Assembly: GCA_023664735.1 (NCBI GenBank)
Contig: JAMPFB010000001.1
Location: 31,917 to 79,196, forward strand
Reading direction: 5' to 3'
From: Robinsoniella sp.
GTDB lineage: Bacteria; Bacillota; Clostridia; Lachnospirales; Lachnospiraceae
Length of the DNA stretch: 47,280 nt
Part shown: positions 7,052 to 16,605 of the stretch, piece after piece
Numbering within the stretch: position 1 is the first letter of the stretch
Layout of the letters: every line of letters starts with the position of its first letter
Position numbers and translations under genes: made by a program
The notes under the pieces: generated by a model
The model's database searches: none
The model's input: only the letters and a program-made list of their open reading frames with translations
Told to the model about the DNA's origin: nothing

Positions 7052-8392
7052 ATGAAAAGAAGGATAGAAGTGGAACAGGCACAGGTGACAGATGGGCAGC
7101 AGGAAACAGACGGGCAGCAGGAAGCGGAAGGACAGCAGGTTACAAATGGAATGTTAGACAGTCCGAATCATGGAATGCTTGCTGTTAGCGTTATCAGCGG
7201 AATTGGGCTGATTCCTGTACAAAATGCCCATATCAGAATCACTATTACAGGGCAGCCGGAGCTAACAGTAGGAGATTTTACTACAAATGAAAGCGGACAG
7301 ACGGATAACATTGAACTGCCTGCGCCTCCTATTGAATTGAGCTTGGAGCCGGGAGAGGTTCAGCCTTATGCGGAATACGACTTGGAAGTATCGGCGGATG
7401 GATATGAGGATGTGAGCATATCAGGGACGGAAGTGCTAGCAGATACCATTGCCCTGCAGAATGTAAGGATGAATCCGGTAGCGGATCCGGGAGAAGTAAA
7501 GGATACAGTCGTAATACCGGACCATACGCTGTATGGGGATTATCCGCCTAAAATTCCGGAGGAAGAAATAAAGCCTATGGATGAATCCGGTGAAATCGTA
7601 CTGAGCAGGGTTGTAATACCGGAATATATAGTCGTGCATGATGGGCTGCCGTCAGATGCCAGCGCTCCTAACTATTATGTAAGATATAAGGATTATATTA
7701 AGAACGTGGTGTCATCGGAAATTTATGCTACATGGACAGAGGCAGCTATTTATGCCAATACATTGTGTATTTTGTCTTTTACACTGAACAGAGTGTATAC
7801 AGAATGGTACCGGAATCAGGGATATGATTTTACCATTACCTCTTCCACTGCATATGACCAGAAATGGATATATGGAAGAAATATATATGAAAATGTGGAT
7901 CGGATTGTGGACTCCATATTTAACAATTATTTATCAAGACCGGGAGTAAGACAGCCTATTTTTACGTCCTATTGCGATGGAAGACGGGTAACCTGCGACG
8001 GGCTTTCCCAGTGGGGCTCCAATTATCTGGGAGATGAAGGGTATTCTGCTATTGAGATTATCCGTTACTATTTTGGAAATGATATGTATATTAACAGTAC
8101 GGATGCAGTATCCGGAGTGCCTTCCTCATGGCCGGGCTATGTGCTGACCATTGGCTCATCAGGCGCTAAGGTGCAGCAGATGCAGGAGCAGTTGAACCGT
8201 ATTTCACAAAATTATCCTGCCATACCTAAAATAACGCCGGATGGTATTTACGGAAATGCCACGGCGGAAGCTGTAAAGAAGTTTCAACAGATATTCAAGC
8301 TTCCCCAAACCGGAGAAGTGGATTATTCCACATGGTATGAAATATCAGAAATTTTTGTAGGCGTAAGCCGCATTGCAGAACCGGGTACTTAA
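7052..8392 (+). CDS. Peptidoglycan-binding protein with SpoIID/LytB-like region
   Basis: The 446-residue protein has four visible parts. Residues 1-30 are a low-complexity stretch with repeated DGQQ/EGQQ. About 45-140 is a beta-sandwich resembling a carboxypeptidase-regulatory domain (VSVISGIGLIPVQNAHIRIT, then ADGYEDVSISG). About 200-350 contains YKDYIKNVVSSE, SYCDGRRVTCDGLSQWGS and a terminal IIRYYFG, resembling SpoIID/LytB (SQWG followed by an IL-YY motif). The last 80 residues are a PG_binding_1 domain (GSSGAKVQQMQEQLNRI, DGIYGNATAEAVKKFQ). No signal peptide is visible, so secretion or a spore-compartment role is uncertain. The ATG at 7052 has no ribosome site and abuts a terminator; GTG at 7070 behind AAGAAGG is a credible alternative. 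Confidence 0.8.
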   Translation: MKRRIEVEQAQVTDGQQETDGQQEAEGQQVTNGMLDSPNHGMLAVSVISGIGLIPVQNAHIRITITGQPELTVGDFTTNESGQTDNIELPAPPIELSLEPGEVQPYAEYDLEVSADGYEDVSISGTEVLADTIALQNVRMNPVADPGEVKDTVVIPDHTLYGDYPPKIPEEEIKPMDESGEIVLSRVVIPEYIVVHDGLPSDASAPNYYVRYKDYIKNVVSSEIYATWTEAAIYANTLCILSFTLNRVYTEWYRNQGYDFTITSSTAYDQKWIYGRNIYENVDRIVDSIFNNYLSRPGVRQPIFTSYCDGRRVTCDGLSQWGSNYLGDEGYSAIEIIRYYFGNDMYINSTDAVSGVPSSWPGYVLTIGSSGAKVQQMQEQLNRISQNYPAIPKITPDGIYGNATAEAVKKFQQIFKLPQTGEVDYSTWYEISEIFVGVSRIAEPGT

Positions 8393-8398
8393 GAAAGC

Positions 8399-8591
8399 GT
8401 GATAAAGCCCACAGGCACAGAGCGGATTTCCTATAGAGCATAATTTCTGAAGGAGCCCTTATAAAAACGCCAGCGCTTAGCGAGGTATTTTCGAGCTTAG
8501 CACTGTTGCGTTTTTATAGAGCGAAAGCGTGGCGACGCAGAAAATATGCTCTATGGGAAATCCGCTCTGTGCCTGTGGGTCAAACTGATAC
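8399..8591. repeat. Structured repeat copy G (hairpin III form)
   Basis: CCCACAGGCACAGAGCGG starting at 8408 pairs with its complement ending at 8579, giving an outer stem of about 40 bp. Inside are an inner stem (TATAAAAACGC with GCGTTTTTATA) and the one-sided motif AGAGCGAAAGCGTGGCGACG. Residual termini (GTGATAAA on the left, CAAACTGATAC on the right) resemble the family end. The core is nearly identical to copy H, but the outer arms differ in both halves. With the promoter it accounts for 8393-8693. Confidence 0.85.
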
Positions 8592-8639
8592 CCTGTGTCC
8601 GGTTTTCCAAATTCCCCACTTTTTTTCCGATGGAAATCG

Positions 8640-8648
8640 TGTTAGAAT
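8640..8648 (+). promoter_or_regulatory. Possible extended -10 promoter of the histidine kinase gene
   Basis: TG-T-TAGAAT forms an extended -10 with no good -35; the 17-bp position holds only T residues. The -10 starts 52 bp after the end of repeat copy G, the same distance as at the other repeat-flanked promoters (52-54 bp). Confidence 0.4.
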
Positions 8649-8693
8649 GGTACATGCAAGTAGGGAAAAATATATGCAAAAGAAAGGAAAACC

Positions 8694-11114
8694 ATGCTGC
8701 CCTTTAAGAAAACCATGCAATTATCTTTATTTGAATACTTAACTTATATCGTAATCCATATTATTTATGGATTCTATACGAACGGACCGGATATGGCATG
8801 GTTTTTGTGCCTTTCCTTTGTTCCGTTTTTGTTTGCCTGTCTTATTTTTGTTGCGGCAGAAAATGAGCATCTGATTATCCGCTGGTTTTATATTTCTGTA
8901 ATCGTATCCGGTTGTTTTCTTGGCTATTATCTGGGCACTATCAGTATGTTGATTTTTATATTTATGGCAACGGCGGTGCTTATTTCTATGTTCATTATTC
9001 CGTCTTTGCTTATTGAATATATTTTTGCAACTGCATGTATTTTGCTTGCCATTCCTTGTTTTTTGCAGGAAATGATAAGAAATGTTATGCCCATTCCTTT
9101 GTATTTTCTTTATCTTGCCATTTATGCCATTGGAAATATCAGTTTGCTGATGCTTGTAAAGGGCAGTGAAAATTACAGAATGGTTATGGAAGAAAAAACA
9201 GAAGAGGCAGCAAGGGCTGTAGAAGTAAAATCCAACTTTCTTGCTAATATGTCCCATGAAATCAGAACGCCCATGAATGCCATTATCGGCATGGCAGAAA
9301 TGGCAATTAGAGGAAATGTGCCAAAGGAAGAAAAGGAATATATGTATCAAATCAGGGAATCGGGCAACAGTCTTTTGTCCATTATCAATGATATTCTGGA
9401 CTATTCCAAGGTAGAATCCGGCAAGCTGGAGCTAGTGGAAGCGGATTATGAAATCATGCCGCTAATTAATGACGTGGCGCATATGATGAATGCCCGTATC
9501 GGCAATAAGGATTTGGAATTGATTTTAGAGGTGGATCCGGGCATTCCCTGTAAGCTTTATGGTGATGATTTGCGCTTGAAGCAGGTAATTTTAAATCTTG
9601 CGGGGAATGCGGTAAAGTTTACAAAGGAAGGGGCAGTGACGCTGCGGGTCAATTATTATAGGACCAATGAAGGAATTGATTTATATATCAGCGTAAAAGA
9701 CACCGGAATTGGCATTCGGAAGGAGGATATGGAGAAGCTGTTTGATTCGTTCCAGCAGGTAGATACAAAAAGGAACAGAAAGATGGAAGGAAGCGGTCTA
9801 GGTCTTGCCATATCCAAGCAGATGATAGAGCTGATGGGCGGAAGCCTTATGGTGGAAAGTGAATATGGAAAAGGCAGTGAATTTCATTTTATGATTCCGC
9901 AAAAGATAGTTGATGACACTCCATCTGTAACGCTTAAGGAAGAGAAGCAGATAAGAGCGCTGGGCTTTTTTTATAACAGTTATGTAAAAAGTGCATTCTA
10001 CAATTTGATGGTTCAGTTGGGAGTGGACTATAAGGGCTGCAATCGAATTGAGCAGTTGATGAACCTACTTCCCAACCATTATGACTATATATTTATTGAA
10101 CAGGAATGTTTTTCGGAAATGATTCAGAAAATGCTGGAAAATGCAAGGGAAACAACTTGTATTCTGGTAACCAGCCTGCATTATATGGCAGAGGAAGATA
10201 CATGGTATCAGGTGCTGAAAAAGCCTTTATACTGTCTTTCAGTTGCGGCTGTATTCAATCATGAGGAGGTGGAAGAGAATCTGCACCGGAAGAGGGAAGT
10301 TGTTACTCAGTTTGCAGCCCCGGAAGCAAGAGTGCTGGTGGTGGATGACAATGCAGTGAACCTGAAAGTGACGAAAGGGATTTTGAAGCCTTTCCGGATG
10401 ACAGTGGACACATGTACCAGCGGAAAGGAAGCCATTCGGTTAGTTAAAGCTAATCGGTATGATTTGGTTTTAATGGATCATATGATGCCGGAGATGGATG
10501 GCGTGGAGGCGACTCATATCATTCGGGCTCTGGAGGGAGATTATTATAAGAAGCTGCCTGTCATTGCTTTTACGGCAAATGTAATAAGCGGAGTCAAGGA
10601 ACATTTTTTAAGGGAAGGATTAAATGATTTTCTTGCAAAGCCGTTAGAACTGGCAGATGTAAATCAAAAGCTGAAAAAATGGCTGCCAAAGGAAAAAATA
10701 ATATCCATGGAGGAGGCAATGGATATGGAGGAAAGGGCGGCTGCCCAAAGAGCTTCAGCGGACTGGGATTTGGGAATCAAGGGTGTTGACAGCAGATGCG
10801 CCATAGAAATGATTGGGGATAAGGAGCTTTATCTGGAGACCTTATTGGATTATTATGATGGGTTTGAAGAGAAATGTGAGAAGCTGATACAGTATGATGC
10901 AGAAGAACGGCCTGGAGAGTACACGGTTGAGGTACATGGACTGAAGGGAATATCCAGAATGATAGGAGCCTTTGAGCTGGGGGATATGGCAGAGCAGCTG
11001 GAAAAGTATGGAAAGCTTGGGGATGTGGCAGCTATACATAAGCATAACCCAAGACTGCTTGCTAGTTATAAAGAGCTGAAGGAGGCTTTAGAACCATATA
11101 AAAAGGAAGCTTAA
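8694..11114 (+). CDS. Hybrid sensor histidine kinase with receiver and Hpt domains
   Basis: The 806-residue membrane protein is built as a phosphorelay. Residues 1-160 hold about six transmembrane segments with little extracellular loop. A HisKA domain follows with the phospho-accepting His near residue 188 (NMSHEIRTPMN), then a HATPase domain with DILDYSKVESGKLEL, a VKDTGIGI box and EGSGLGLAI. About 400-530 looks like a degenerate receiver (IRALGFFYNSYVKSAF). A full receiver has VLVVDDNAVNLKV and phospho-acceptor Asp near 595 (LVLMDHMMPEMDG). The C-terminal Hpt has its His near 748 (VHGLKGISRMIG). The signal and output are unknown, and no response regulator lies nearby. It converges on the aminotransferase gene with overlapping stop codons. 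Confidence 0.92.
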   Translation: MLPFKKTMQLSLFEYLTYIVIHIIYGFYTNGPDMAWFLCLSFVPFLFACLIFVAAENEHLIIRWFYISVIVSGCFLGYYLGTISMLIFIFMATAVLISMFIIPSLLIEYIFATACILLAIPCFLQEMIRNVMPIPLYFLYLAIYAIGNISLLMLVKGSENYRMVMEEKTEEAARAVEVKSNFLANMSHEIRTPMNAIIGMAEMAIRGNVPKEEKEYMYQIRESGNSLLSIINDILDYSKVESGKLELVEADYEIMPLINDVAHMMNARIGNKDLELILEVDPGIPCKLYGDDLRLKQVILNLAGNAVKFTKEGAVTLRVNYYRTNEGIDLYISVKDTGIGIRKEDMEKLFDSFQQVDTKRNRKMEGSGLGLAISKQMIELMGGSLMVESEYGKGSEFHFMIPQKIVDDTPSVTLKEEKQIRALGFFYNSYVKSAFYNLMVQLGVDYKGCNRIEQLMNLLPNHYDYIFIEQECFSEMIQKMLENARETTCILVTSLHYMAEEDTWYQVLKKPLYCLSVAAVFNHEEVEENLHRKREVVTQFAAPEARVLVVDDNAVNLKVTKGILKPFRMTVDTCTSGKEAIRLVKANRYDLVLMDHMMPEMDGVEATHIIRALEGDYYKKLPVIAFTANVISGVKEHFLREGLNDFLAKPLELADVNQKLKKWLPKEKIISMEEAMDMEERAAAQRASADWDLGIKGVDSRCAIEMIGDKELYLETLLDYYDGFEEKCEKLIQYDAEERPGEYTVEVHGLKGISRMIGAFELGDMAEQLEKYGKLGDVAAIHKHNPRLLASYKELKEALEPYKKEA

Positions 11115-11129
11115 TTCATAGCTTCCTTT
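11102..11129. terminator. Bidirectional terminator shared by two convergent genes
   Basis: AAAGGAAGCT (11102-11111) and AGCTTCCTTT (11120-11129) are perfect inverse complements around an 8-bp loop. The stop codons of both the kinase (plus) and the aminotransferase (minus) fall at the arm/loop junction, so each gene ends inside the hairpin. Confidence 0.75.
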
Positions 11130-12208
11130 ATGGCTTTTATAAGTGCAAGATTATCCTCGTGGTTCATAAAGCATATGCGGAAAAATTGCTTGCTTAATGT
11201 GGGAAAGGAAGAGCAGTTGCGAATCATCATTTTCTTTTTGATGCAGTATTCAAAAAGCATATCCGCATCTTTGCCTTTCTTTTCTATTTTCACAAGCACG
11301 AAATTACAGGTAGTAGGAAACACGGTAAGCCCGTCTATGGAAGAAAGCTCCCTTAAGACAAAAGTTCGTTCCTTTTCCATCAGCTCTTTTGTTGCTTTCA
11401 TAAATGCCTGATCCTGAAATAGAAAGCAGCCTGCAAGCTCTGCAAGGGAATTGATAGTCCATGGGTTCTTATGTTCTTTGATTAAAGAAAGAATACGGCA
11501 GCTCCCGGTAATGCCATAACCAAGCCGAAGTCCCGGCGCTGCAAAAAACTTGGAAGTGCCCCTTAGTACCATCAGATTGTCAAACTCATTTACAAGAGAA
11601 ACAGCAGAAACCGAAGCCACATCCTCTACAAATTCCACATAAGTTTCGTCTACCATCAGGCAGCAGCCCTGCCTATTCAATTCCGATAAAAGGAGACTTA
11701 ATTCTTTTTTAGTAAGTGTAGTGGAAGTGGGATTGTTGGGATTACATAAAATAACCAAATCATACCTCTGCCCTGTCCTTGTTAAAAAGTCAGCCATATC
11801 GAACTGAAAATTCTGCTCTTCCTTTGTAAAATAATAATCAACCGTTCCGCCGCATAAGGAAATCTCCCGCTCATATTCGGAATAAGTGGGTCCTATAAGC
11901 AGAACCTTCTTTGGATTCAATGCACCTAAAAACAGAGAAATCAATTCCGTTGCCCCGTTTCCCACAATAATATGCTCCGGATTACAGTGGATATAATTTC
12001 CAATAGCCTTCCGAAGCTTTGTATATTCCCTGTCAGGATAAGACGTAATCACATCCAGCCGCTCTGCCAGAAATGTTTTCAACTCGTCAGACAGCCCCAG
12101 CGGATTTACATTGGCGCTAAAGCTGATAATCTCCTCCTTCTTAATTCCCATGGCAGCCTCAATTTTTTCCAAATCGCTTCCATGAAAATGGTCTGTGTGT
12201 TGTATCAT
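11111..12208 (-). CDS. PLP-dependent aminotransferase, CobD/HisC-like
   Basis: The 365-residue fold-type I enzyme begins HxxDLEKIEAAMG then FSANVNPLGLSDEL, as in threonine-phosphate decarboxylases (CobD). The PLP lysine is in RGTSKFFAAPGLRLGYG, with the binding motifs GNGATELI and LCNPNNPTSTTL and the aspartate in VDETYVEFV. HisC is the other possibility; no cobalamin or histidine genes are adjacent, so the substrate is open. The start at 12208 has GGAGA at 12214-12218. The frame stays open 62 codons further upstream through repeat copy C, but that extension encodes hairpin-I sequence and lacks a ribosome site, so it is rejected. The repeat ends only 4 bp upstream of the ribosome site, so any promoter must lie inside the repeat. 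Confidence 0.85.
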   Translation of the reverse strand: MIQHTDHFHGSDLEKIEAAMGIKKEEIISFSANVNPLGLSDELKTFLAERLDVITSYPDREYTKLRKAIGNYIHCNPEHIIVGNGATELISLFLGALNPKKVLLIGPTYSEYEREISLCGGTVDYYFTKEEQNFQFDMADFLTRTGQRYDLVILCNPNNPTSTTLTKKELSLLLSELNRQGCCLMVDETYVEFVEDVASVSAVSLVNEFDNLMVLRGTSKFFAAPGLRLGYGITGSCRILSLIKEHKNPWTINSLAELAGCFLFQDQAFMKATKELMEKERTFVLRELSSIDGLTVFPTTCNFVLVKIEKKGKDADMLFEYCIKKKMMIRNCSSFPTLSKQFFRICFMNHEDNLALIKAIKEAMN

Positions 12209-12222
12209 AGAAATCTCCTTTT

Positions 12223-12899
12223 GTAATAGTTTTTTGAAGGTAGTGGCTAAGCGGACGCAACAGAGGGATGCGAGTGGATTGGCTTTCCTGTTTTTGATGG
12301 CGCTTTTCCTAAACAGCCTTGGAAGATTGCGGATGCCGGACGGGTCGTCATATAGCGCCCTCCATGGCGCGATATGACTAAAATTGCCGTCCATGGCAAT
12401 TTTCCCCTAGGTACCGAAAAGGCTGTTAAGGAAAAGTGCCATCAAAAACAAGGAAGCCAATCCACTCGCATCCCTCTGTTGCTGTTTTGTCTCAGGTTGT
12501 ACTAAAAAAAGTTTGTTTTTAGAGTGTCTCTAACATTATCTCAAAAGAGATTGATTTTACTTTTATACATAGGCATGAATAGGACTTATATATAGCGCTT
12601 TCTCATGTATATGTATATGGATATACATACATGGGTCTTAATATATATGAGTTTCCATACCTAGAGCTTACCGATACACAGTGGGAGAGGGCAGAGCATA
12701 GGATAGTCTTCCGGACCTTGGCAAAGTCGCCGGCACTTACGCACCGTACTTTGGTGCGTTAGTACCGCTGCGTCTTTGCAGAGCGAAAGCGTGTCCGGAA
12801 GACTATCCTATGCTCTGCCCTCTCCTACGTCCGTCTCTCAAAACCCCTATGCCGCATCCATTTAGCCACTACCTTCAAAAAAACTGGCTGAACGGTTAC
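12223..12899. repeat. Composite structured repeat copy C (reverse order)
   Basis: Order from left: degraded terminus GTAATAG plus TTTTTTGAAGGTAGTGGC, hairpin I (12257-12482), AT-rich linker (12483-12680), hairpin II (12681-12828), then a flank and the terminus GGCTGAACGGTTAC ending at 12899. The hairpin order is opposite to copies D and E relative to the downstream gene. Hairpin II has a stem of about 40 bp around GCAAAG/CTTTGC and CGCACC/GGTGCG inner stems, with the one-sided AGAGCGAAAGCGT motif. The whole gap 12209-13031 consists of this repeat plus a promoter. Confidence 0.88.
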
Positions 12900-12928
12900 C
12901 CTTTCTGTGTTTACTTGCCAGCTATCAG

Positions 12929-12957
12929 TTGTGAAATTGCAAAAAAAATGTTATACT
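12929..12957 (+). promoter_or_regulatory. Promoter of the solenoid/Hsp70-like operon
   Basis: TTGTGA at 12929-12934 and TATACT at 12952-12957 are 17 bp apart. The -35 begins 30 bp after the end of repeat copy C. Confidence 0.75.
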
Positions 12958-13031
12958 TAAGCTACTACGTTCTTACCTATTATAATATTTCCCGGAAAAA
13001 ATGCAAGTGAAAAGAAAACAGGAGGCATAGG

Positions 13032-16000
13032 ATGAAGCAGATCCTGAAACGGCTTAAAAAGGAAATATATGAATATGAAGCAGGCACTGTGGATTTTTCT
13101 GTGCCAAAGCTTTCCCTTACCGTCAGAAAAAATGAGAAGCAGACAGGTGAAATTACAGTAAAAAGCAGTCTTGGGCAGGAATTTTGCGGCTATTTGTATT
13201 CCTCCCATTATCGGATGGAGCTTTGTGCTAAAAAGCTGGAAGGAGAAGAAAATACAGTCTCCTACATATGTGATGCTGCCGGAATGGAAGTAGGGGATAC
13301 CCTGAAAGGAGAAATTATCCTGATATCCAACACAGGACAGTTTTTGCTTCCCTTCCACCTGACGGTTGCGGAAGAGGTGTTTACATCGTCCATGGGACCG
13401 GTAAAAAATCTGTTCCATTTTACCAATATGGCCAAAAATGATTGGAATGAAGCGGTGTCCTTTTTCTATTCCAAGGACCTGTTTCAAATATTGAAGGGAA
13501 ATGACAGACAATACCGGATGAGCTATGAAGGACTTTCCAAATATAAGGGCAATCAGCAAAATGTGGAAGAATTCCTTCTTAGGATTCATAAAAAACAGCC
13601 TATGGAATACAGCTTTGAACAACCGTCGGTTCAGTTTGAAGCAGTAGAAGGAAAGCAGCAGGAATTTCTTGTTATTGAAAGAAACGGCTGGGGATATTCC
13701 GGTCTGAGCATAAAGGCGGAAGGGGATTTTCTGCGGCTGGAAAAGGAAGAGCTTTCCGAAGCGGACTTTTTGGGAAACCGCTGCCATCTGCCTTACTATA
13801 TTGATGCCGAAAAGCTTCACGAGGGACAGAATACAGGAAAGATATGCCTGTCTGGTCCCATGCTTTCCATGGAATACGAAATAACTGTCAAAAACCAGAA
13901 GCGGTTTGGCAAAGAGTTTTCCTATAAATGGGAAATGAAGAGGCTTATCCTGCAGATGCTGAAGCTCTATGTGGACTTCCGCATCCAGAAGATTCCGGAG
14001 GCTGTATGGGTGGAATCCACAAAAGAGGTAGTGGATAAAATGCTTGGGTTAAACAGCAGGAATATGGCTGCAAGGCTTTTTCAGGCACAGCTTTTGATTA
14101 CAGAGGAAAAATTCAATGAAGCAAAATGGATTCTGCGGCATGTGGAGGATATGATAGAAGAGCATGGCTGTGAGGATGAAGTTTATGGATACTTTTTTTA
14201 CGTAACCTCCCTGTATGACAAGACGGAAGAAATGATTGAAGCGGCAACGGAAAAGGTTAGGGAGCTTCTTTTGAAAAATCCGGAAAGCCCGATGCTTTTA
14301 TGGATGCTTTTGTATCTGCAGGAGGAGTATGAGACAGATTATGCCAAACGGTATATGCTTTTGGAGGAAGCCTATAAAAAAGGAATAAATTCGCCAATTC
14401 TTTATGTGGAAGCATATCTAGTATTGGAGAAAAGCCCGGCTTATCTGGCAAAGCTTGGCAGCTATGAGCAGCAGCTCCTTCTATTTCTTGCAAAGCATGA
14501 CCTGCTTACAAAGGAACTGGTGGGGCAGATTGTTTATCTGGCAGGAAAGGAAAAGGAGTATTCGGATAAGTTATTTGGCATATTAAAGATGTGCTACCAA
14601 AAGACCGGGGACAAAGAAACGCTGGGAATTATTTGCAATCTGTTGATTAAAGGGAACCGCACCGGTGAAGAATGGTTTTTCTGGTATGAGGCTGCAGTAA
14701 AAGAAGGACTGCGGATTACCAGACTATATGAATATTATATGCTGAGCCTGAATAAGAAACAAAAGGAACTGCTTCCAAAAACTCTGCTCCTTTATTTTTC
14801 CTATGAATGTACTATGGACTATGAGAATACCGCCTATATTTATGCCAATATAACGGCTCATAAAGAGGAATTGCCGGAGCTGTACGGGGTTTATGAAGAG
14901 CAAATAAAAGCATTTCTGAAAAAGCAGATTCTTGCATCGCATATCAATGAGGAGCTTGCTTATTTGTATAAAAGGACATTTAGTGAGCAGATGATTACCG
15001 AGGAATTGGCGGAAAGCCTTGCGGGTCTGCTGTTTCTGTATGAGGTAACGGTGGAAGCAGAGGATATGAAGCAGGTAGTGGTGCTGTGCGGGCAGTTAGA
15101 AGGCGAGCGCAGCTATCCGCTTCAGGATAAAAAAGCGCAGATTTCACTTTATACAGAGGATTATATGCTGTTTTTGGAGGATAGATGGGGAAACCGCTAT
15201 GGCAGCAGGGAATTGTACCATATTAAACGTTTTTTGCAGCCGGAGGCATTTTTAAGTCCTTTGGAGGAAAAAGTCAAAAGCCATACAGGGTTTTTCTTAT
15301 ATATGTGCCATGAGCAGTGGGAGCAGAATAATATTCAAAGTTCCCATCTGTATGGGTACAGGCTGCTGCTAAAGGATGTAAGGATTAAGAAAAGCTACCG
15401 GAAAAGCCTTTTGTTAAAGCTCATTCCTTATTTGTATGAAAAAGATGCTTTAGAAGAGCTGGATCATTATTTAGAAGAGCTGGAATTAGAGTACTTTGAC
15501 CAAAAGGAAAGGGCAGAAATGCTTTCCTATATGGTAATTCGCGAAATGTACGAAAAGGCATATGAAGCCGTATGCAGTCTGGGATTTGAAGGAGTTCGGA
15601 TCAGGACGCTGATTCAAATATGCAGCTATAAGCTAGAGCAGACTGACGAAATGGACAATAAGCTCCTTGAGCTATGCAGGTATGTGTTTGGACAGAAAAA
15701 ATACAATGAAAAGGTGCTTGCTTATCTGGTTCGATATGCAGAGGGAAGTCCGAGATATTTAAGGGATATCTGGCAGGCTGCTTTGGCAGCGGGCATGGAG
15801 GCATACGGACTTTCGGAGCGGATTCTGCTAACCTGTCTGTTTAGCGGCTGTTTTTTGTCCGGCAAGGAAGAAATCTTTTCCTATTATTTTTCGGGAAAAC
15901 CGGATGAACAGCTTGCAGAAGGATATTTGTCAGAAAGCGCCTATGAATATTTTGTAAAGGAGCATATTCTGGATGAAAGGTTTTTTGGGGATATGATTGC

Positions 16001-16589
16001 TTTTTACAGACAAAAGGGCGTTGTGTCCCAGATATGTATGCTTGCTTTTTTAAAGTATTTTTCCACAAGGGATGTGGTTTTGTCTTTTGAAGAGCAGCAG
16101 ATGGCAAAAGAGTTTCTTACGGAAATGTTTAAAAAGGATATGTTCTTTCCCTTCTTTTTGCGTTATAAGGATATTCTCCCAGCGGTCATATTATATGACA
16201 GCTATACTTATATTGAGTATAAAGGAGAGCCCGGATGCAGGGCGGTTATCCATTATGTAATAGAAAAGGAAGGAAACGTAAACGGCAAGTACCGCAATGA
16301 GGAAATGGAAGAGATTTATGGAGGCATTTTCCAAAAGGAATTTCTTCTGTTTTTCGGAGAAAGGCTCCAGTATTATATAACGGAGGAGACAAATGGAGAA
16401 GAAACATTAACGGTAAGCGGCACCATAGAGGGAAACAGTATGGTTGCAGAGGAAAGAGAAAGCCGGTTTAAGCTGCTAAATGATATGGCAGTGAGTCAGA
16501 GTCTGGAGGAATATGAATCAATGGAAGAAATTGCTGCAGAATATGCCAAAAAGGTATGGCAGTGTGAGCAGTTGTTTCCCATGAAGTAA
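13032..16589 (+). CDS. Very large alpha-solenoid protein, DUF5717-like, function unknown
   Basis: The 1185-residue protein has no signal peptide or membrane segment and is probably cytoplasmic. About residues 20-115 and 190-300 look like two beta-sandwich modules (LSLTVRKNEKQTGEITV and SVQFEAVEGKQQEFLVIERN), the second ending in SMEYEITVKNQ. From about 300 to 1050 the sequence is almost wholly helical with repeated Leu/Tyr/Glu-rich helix pairs (for example MAARLFQAQLLITEEKFNEA), like TPR or other solenoid repeats. A mixed C-terminal region follows. I associate this size and neighbourhood with the Clostridia family DUF5717, from memory only. AGGAGG precedes the start. It leads a three-gene operon, with the next start 16 bp after its stop. 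A scaffold for the Hsp70-like partner is a reasonable guess. Confidence 0.75.
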   Translation: MKQILKRLKKEIYEYEAGTVDFSVPKLSLTVRKNEKQTGEITVKSSLGQEFCGYLYSSHYRMELCAKKLEGEENTVSYICDAAGMEVGDTLKGEIILISNTGQFLLPFHLTVAEEVFTSSMGPVKNLFHFTNMAKNDWNEAVSFFYSKDLFQILKGNDRQYRMSYEGLSKYKGNQQNVEEFLLRIHKKQPMEYSFEQPSVQFEAVEGKQQEFLVIERNGWGYSGLSIKAEGDFLRLEKEELSEADFLGNRCHLPYYIDAEKLHEGQNTGKICLSGPMLSMEYEITVKNQKRFGKEFSYKWEMKRLILQMLKLYVDFRIQKIPEAVWVESTKEVVDKMLGLNSRNMAARLFQAQLLITEEKFNEAKWILRHVEDMIEEHGCEDEVYGYFFYVTSLYDKTEEMIEAATEKVRELLLKNPESPMLLWMLLYLQEEYETDYAKRYMLLEEAYKKGINSPILYVEAYLVLEKSPAYLAKLGSYEQQLLLFLAKHDLLTKELVGQIVYLAGKEKEYSDKLFGILKMCYQKTGDKETLGIICNLLIKGNRTGEEWFFWYEAAVKEGLRITRLYEYYMLSLNKKQKELLPKTLLLYFSYECTMDYENTAYIYANITAHKEELPELYGVYEEQIKAFLKKQILASHINEELAYLYKRTFSEQMITEELAESLAGLLFLYEVTVEAEDMKQVVVLCGQLEGERSYPLQDKKAQISLYTEDYMLFLEDRWGNRYGSRELYHIKRFLQPEAFLSPLEEKVKSHTGFFLYMCHEQWEQNNIQSSHLYGYRLLLKDVRIKKSYRKSLLLKLIPYLYEKDALEELDHYLEELELEYFDQKERAEMLSYMVIREMYEKAYEAVCSLGFEGVRIRTLIQICSYKLEQTDEMDNKLLELCRYVFGQKKYNEKVLAYLVRYAEGSPRYLRDIWQAALAAGMEAYGLSERILLTCLFSGCFLSGKEEIFSYYFSGKPDEQLAEGYLSESAYEYFVKEHILDERFFGDMIAFYRQKGVVSQICMLAFLKYFSTRDVVLSFEEQQMAKEFLTEMFKKDMFFPFFLRYKDILPAVILYDSYTYIEYKGEPGCRAVIHYVIEKEGNVNGKYRNEEMEEIYGGIFQKEFLLFFGERLQYYITEETNGEETLTVSGTIEGNSMVAEERESRFKLLNDMAVSQSLEEYESMEEIAAEYAKKVWQCEQLFPMK

Positions 16590-16605
16590 GAGGCAGGTGA
16601 GATAC

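Noticed and set aside
12209-12394. 62-residue N-terminal extension of the aminotransferase
   Set aside because: It encodes hairpin I sequence; the family N terminus and a good ribosome site begin at 12208.
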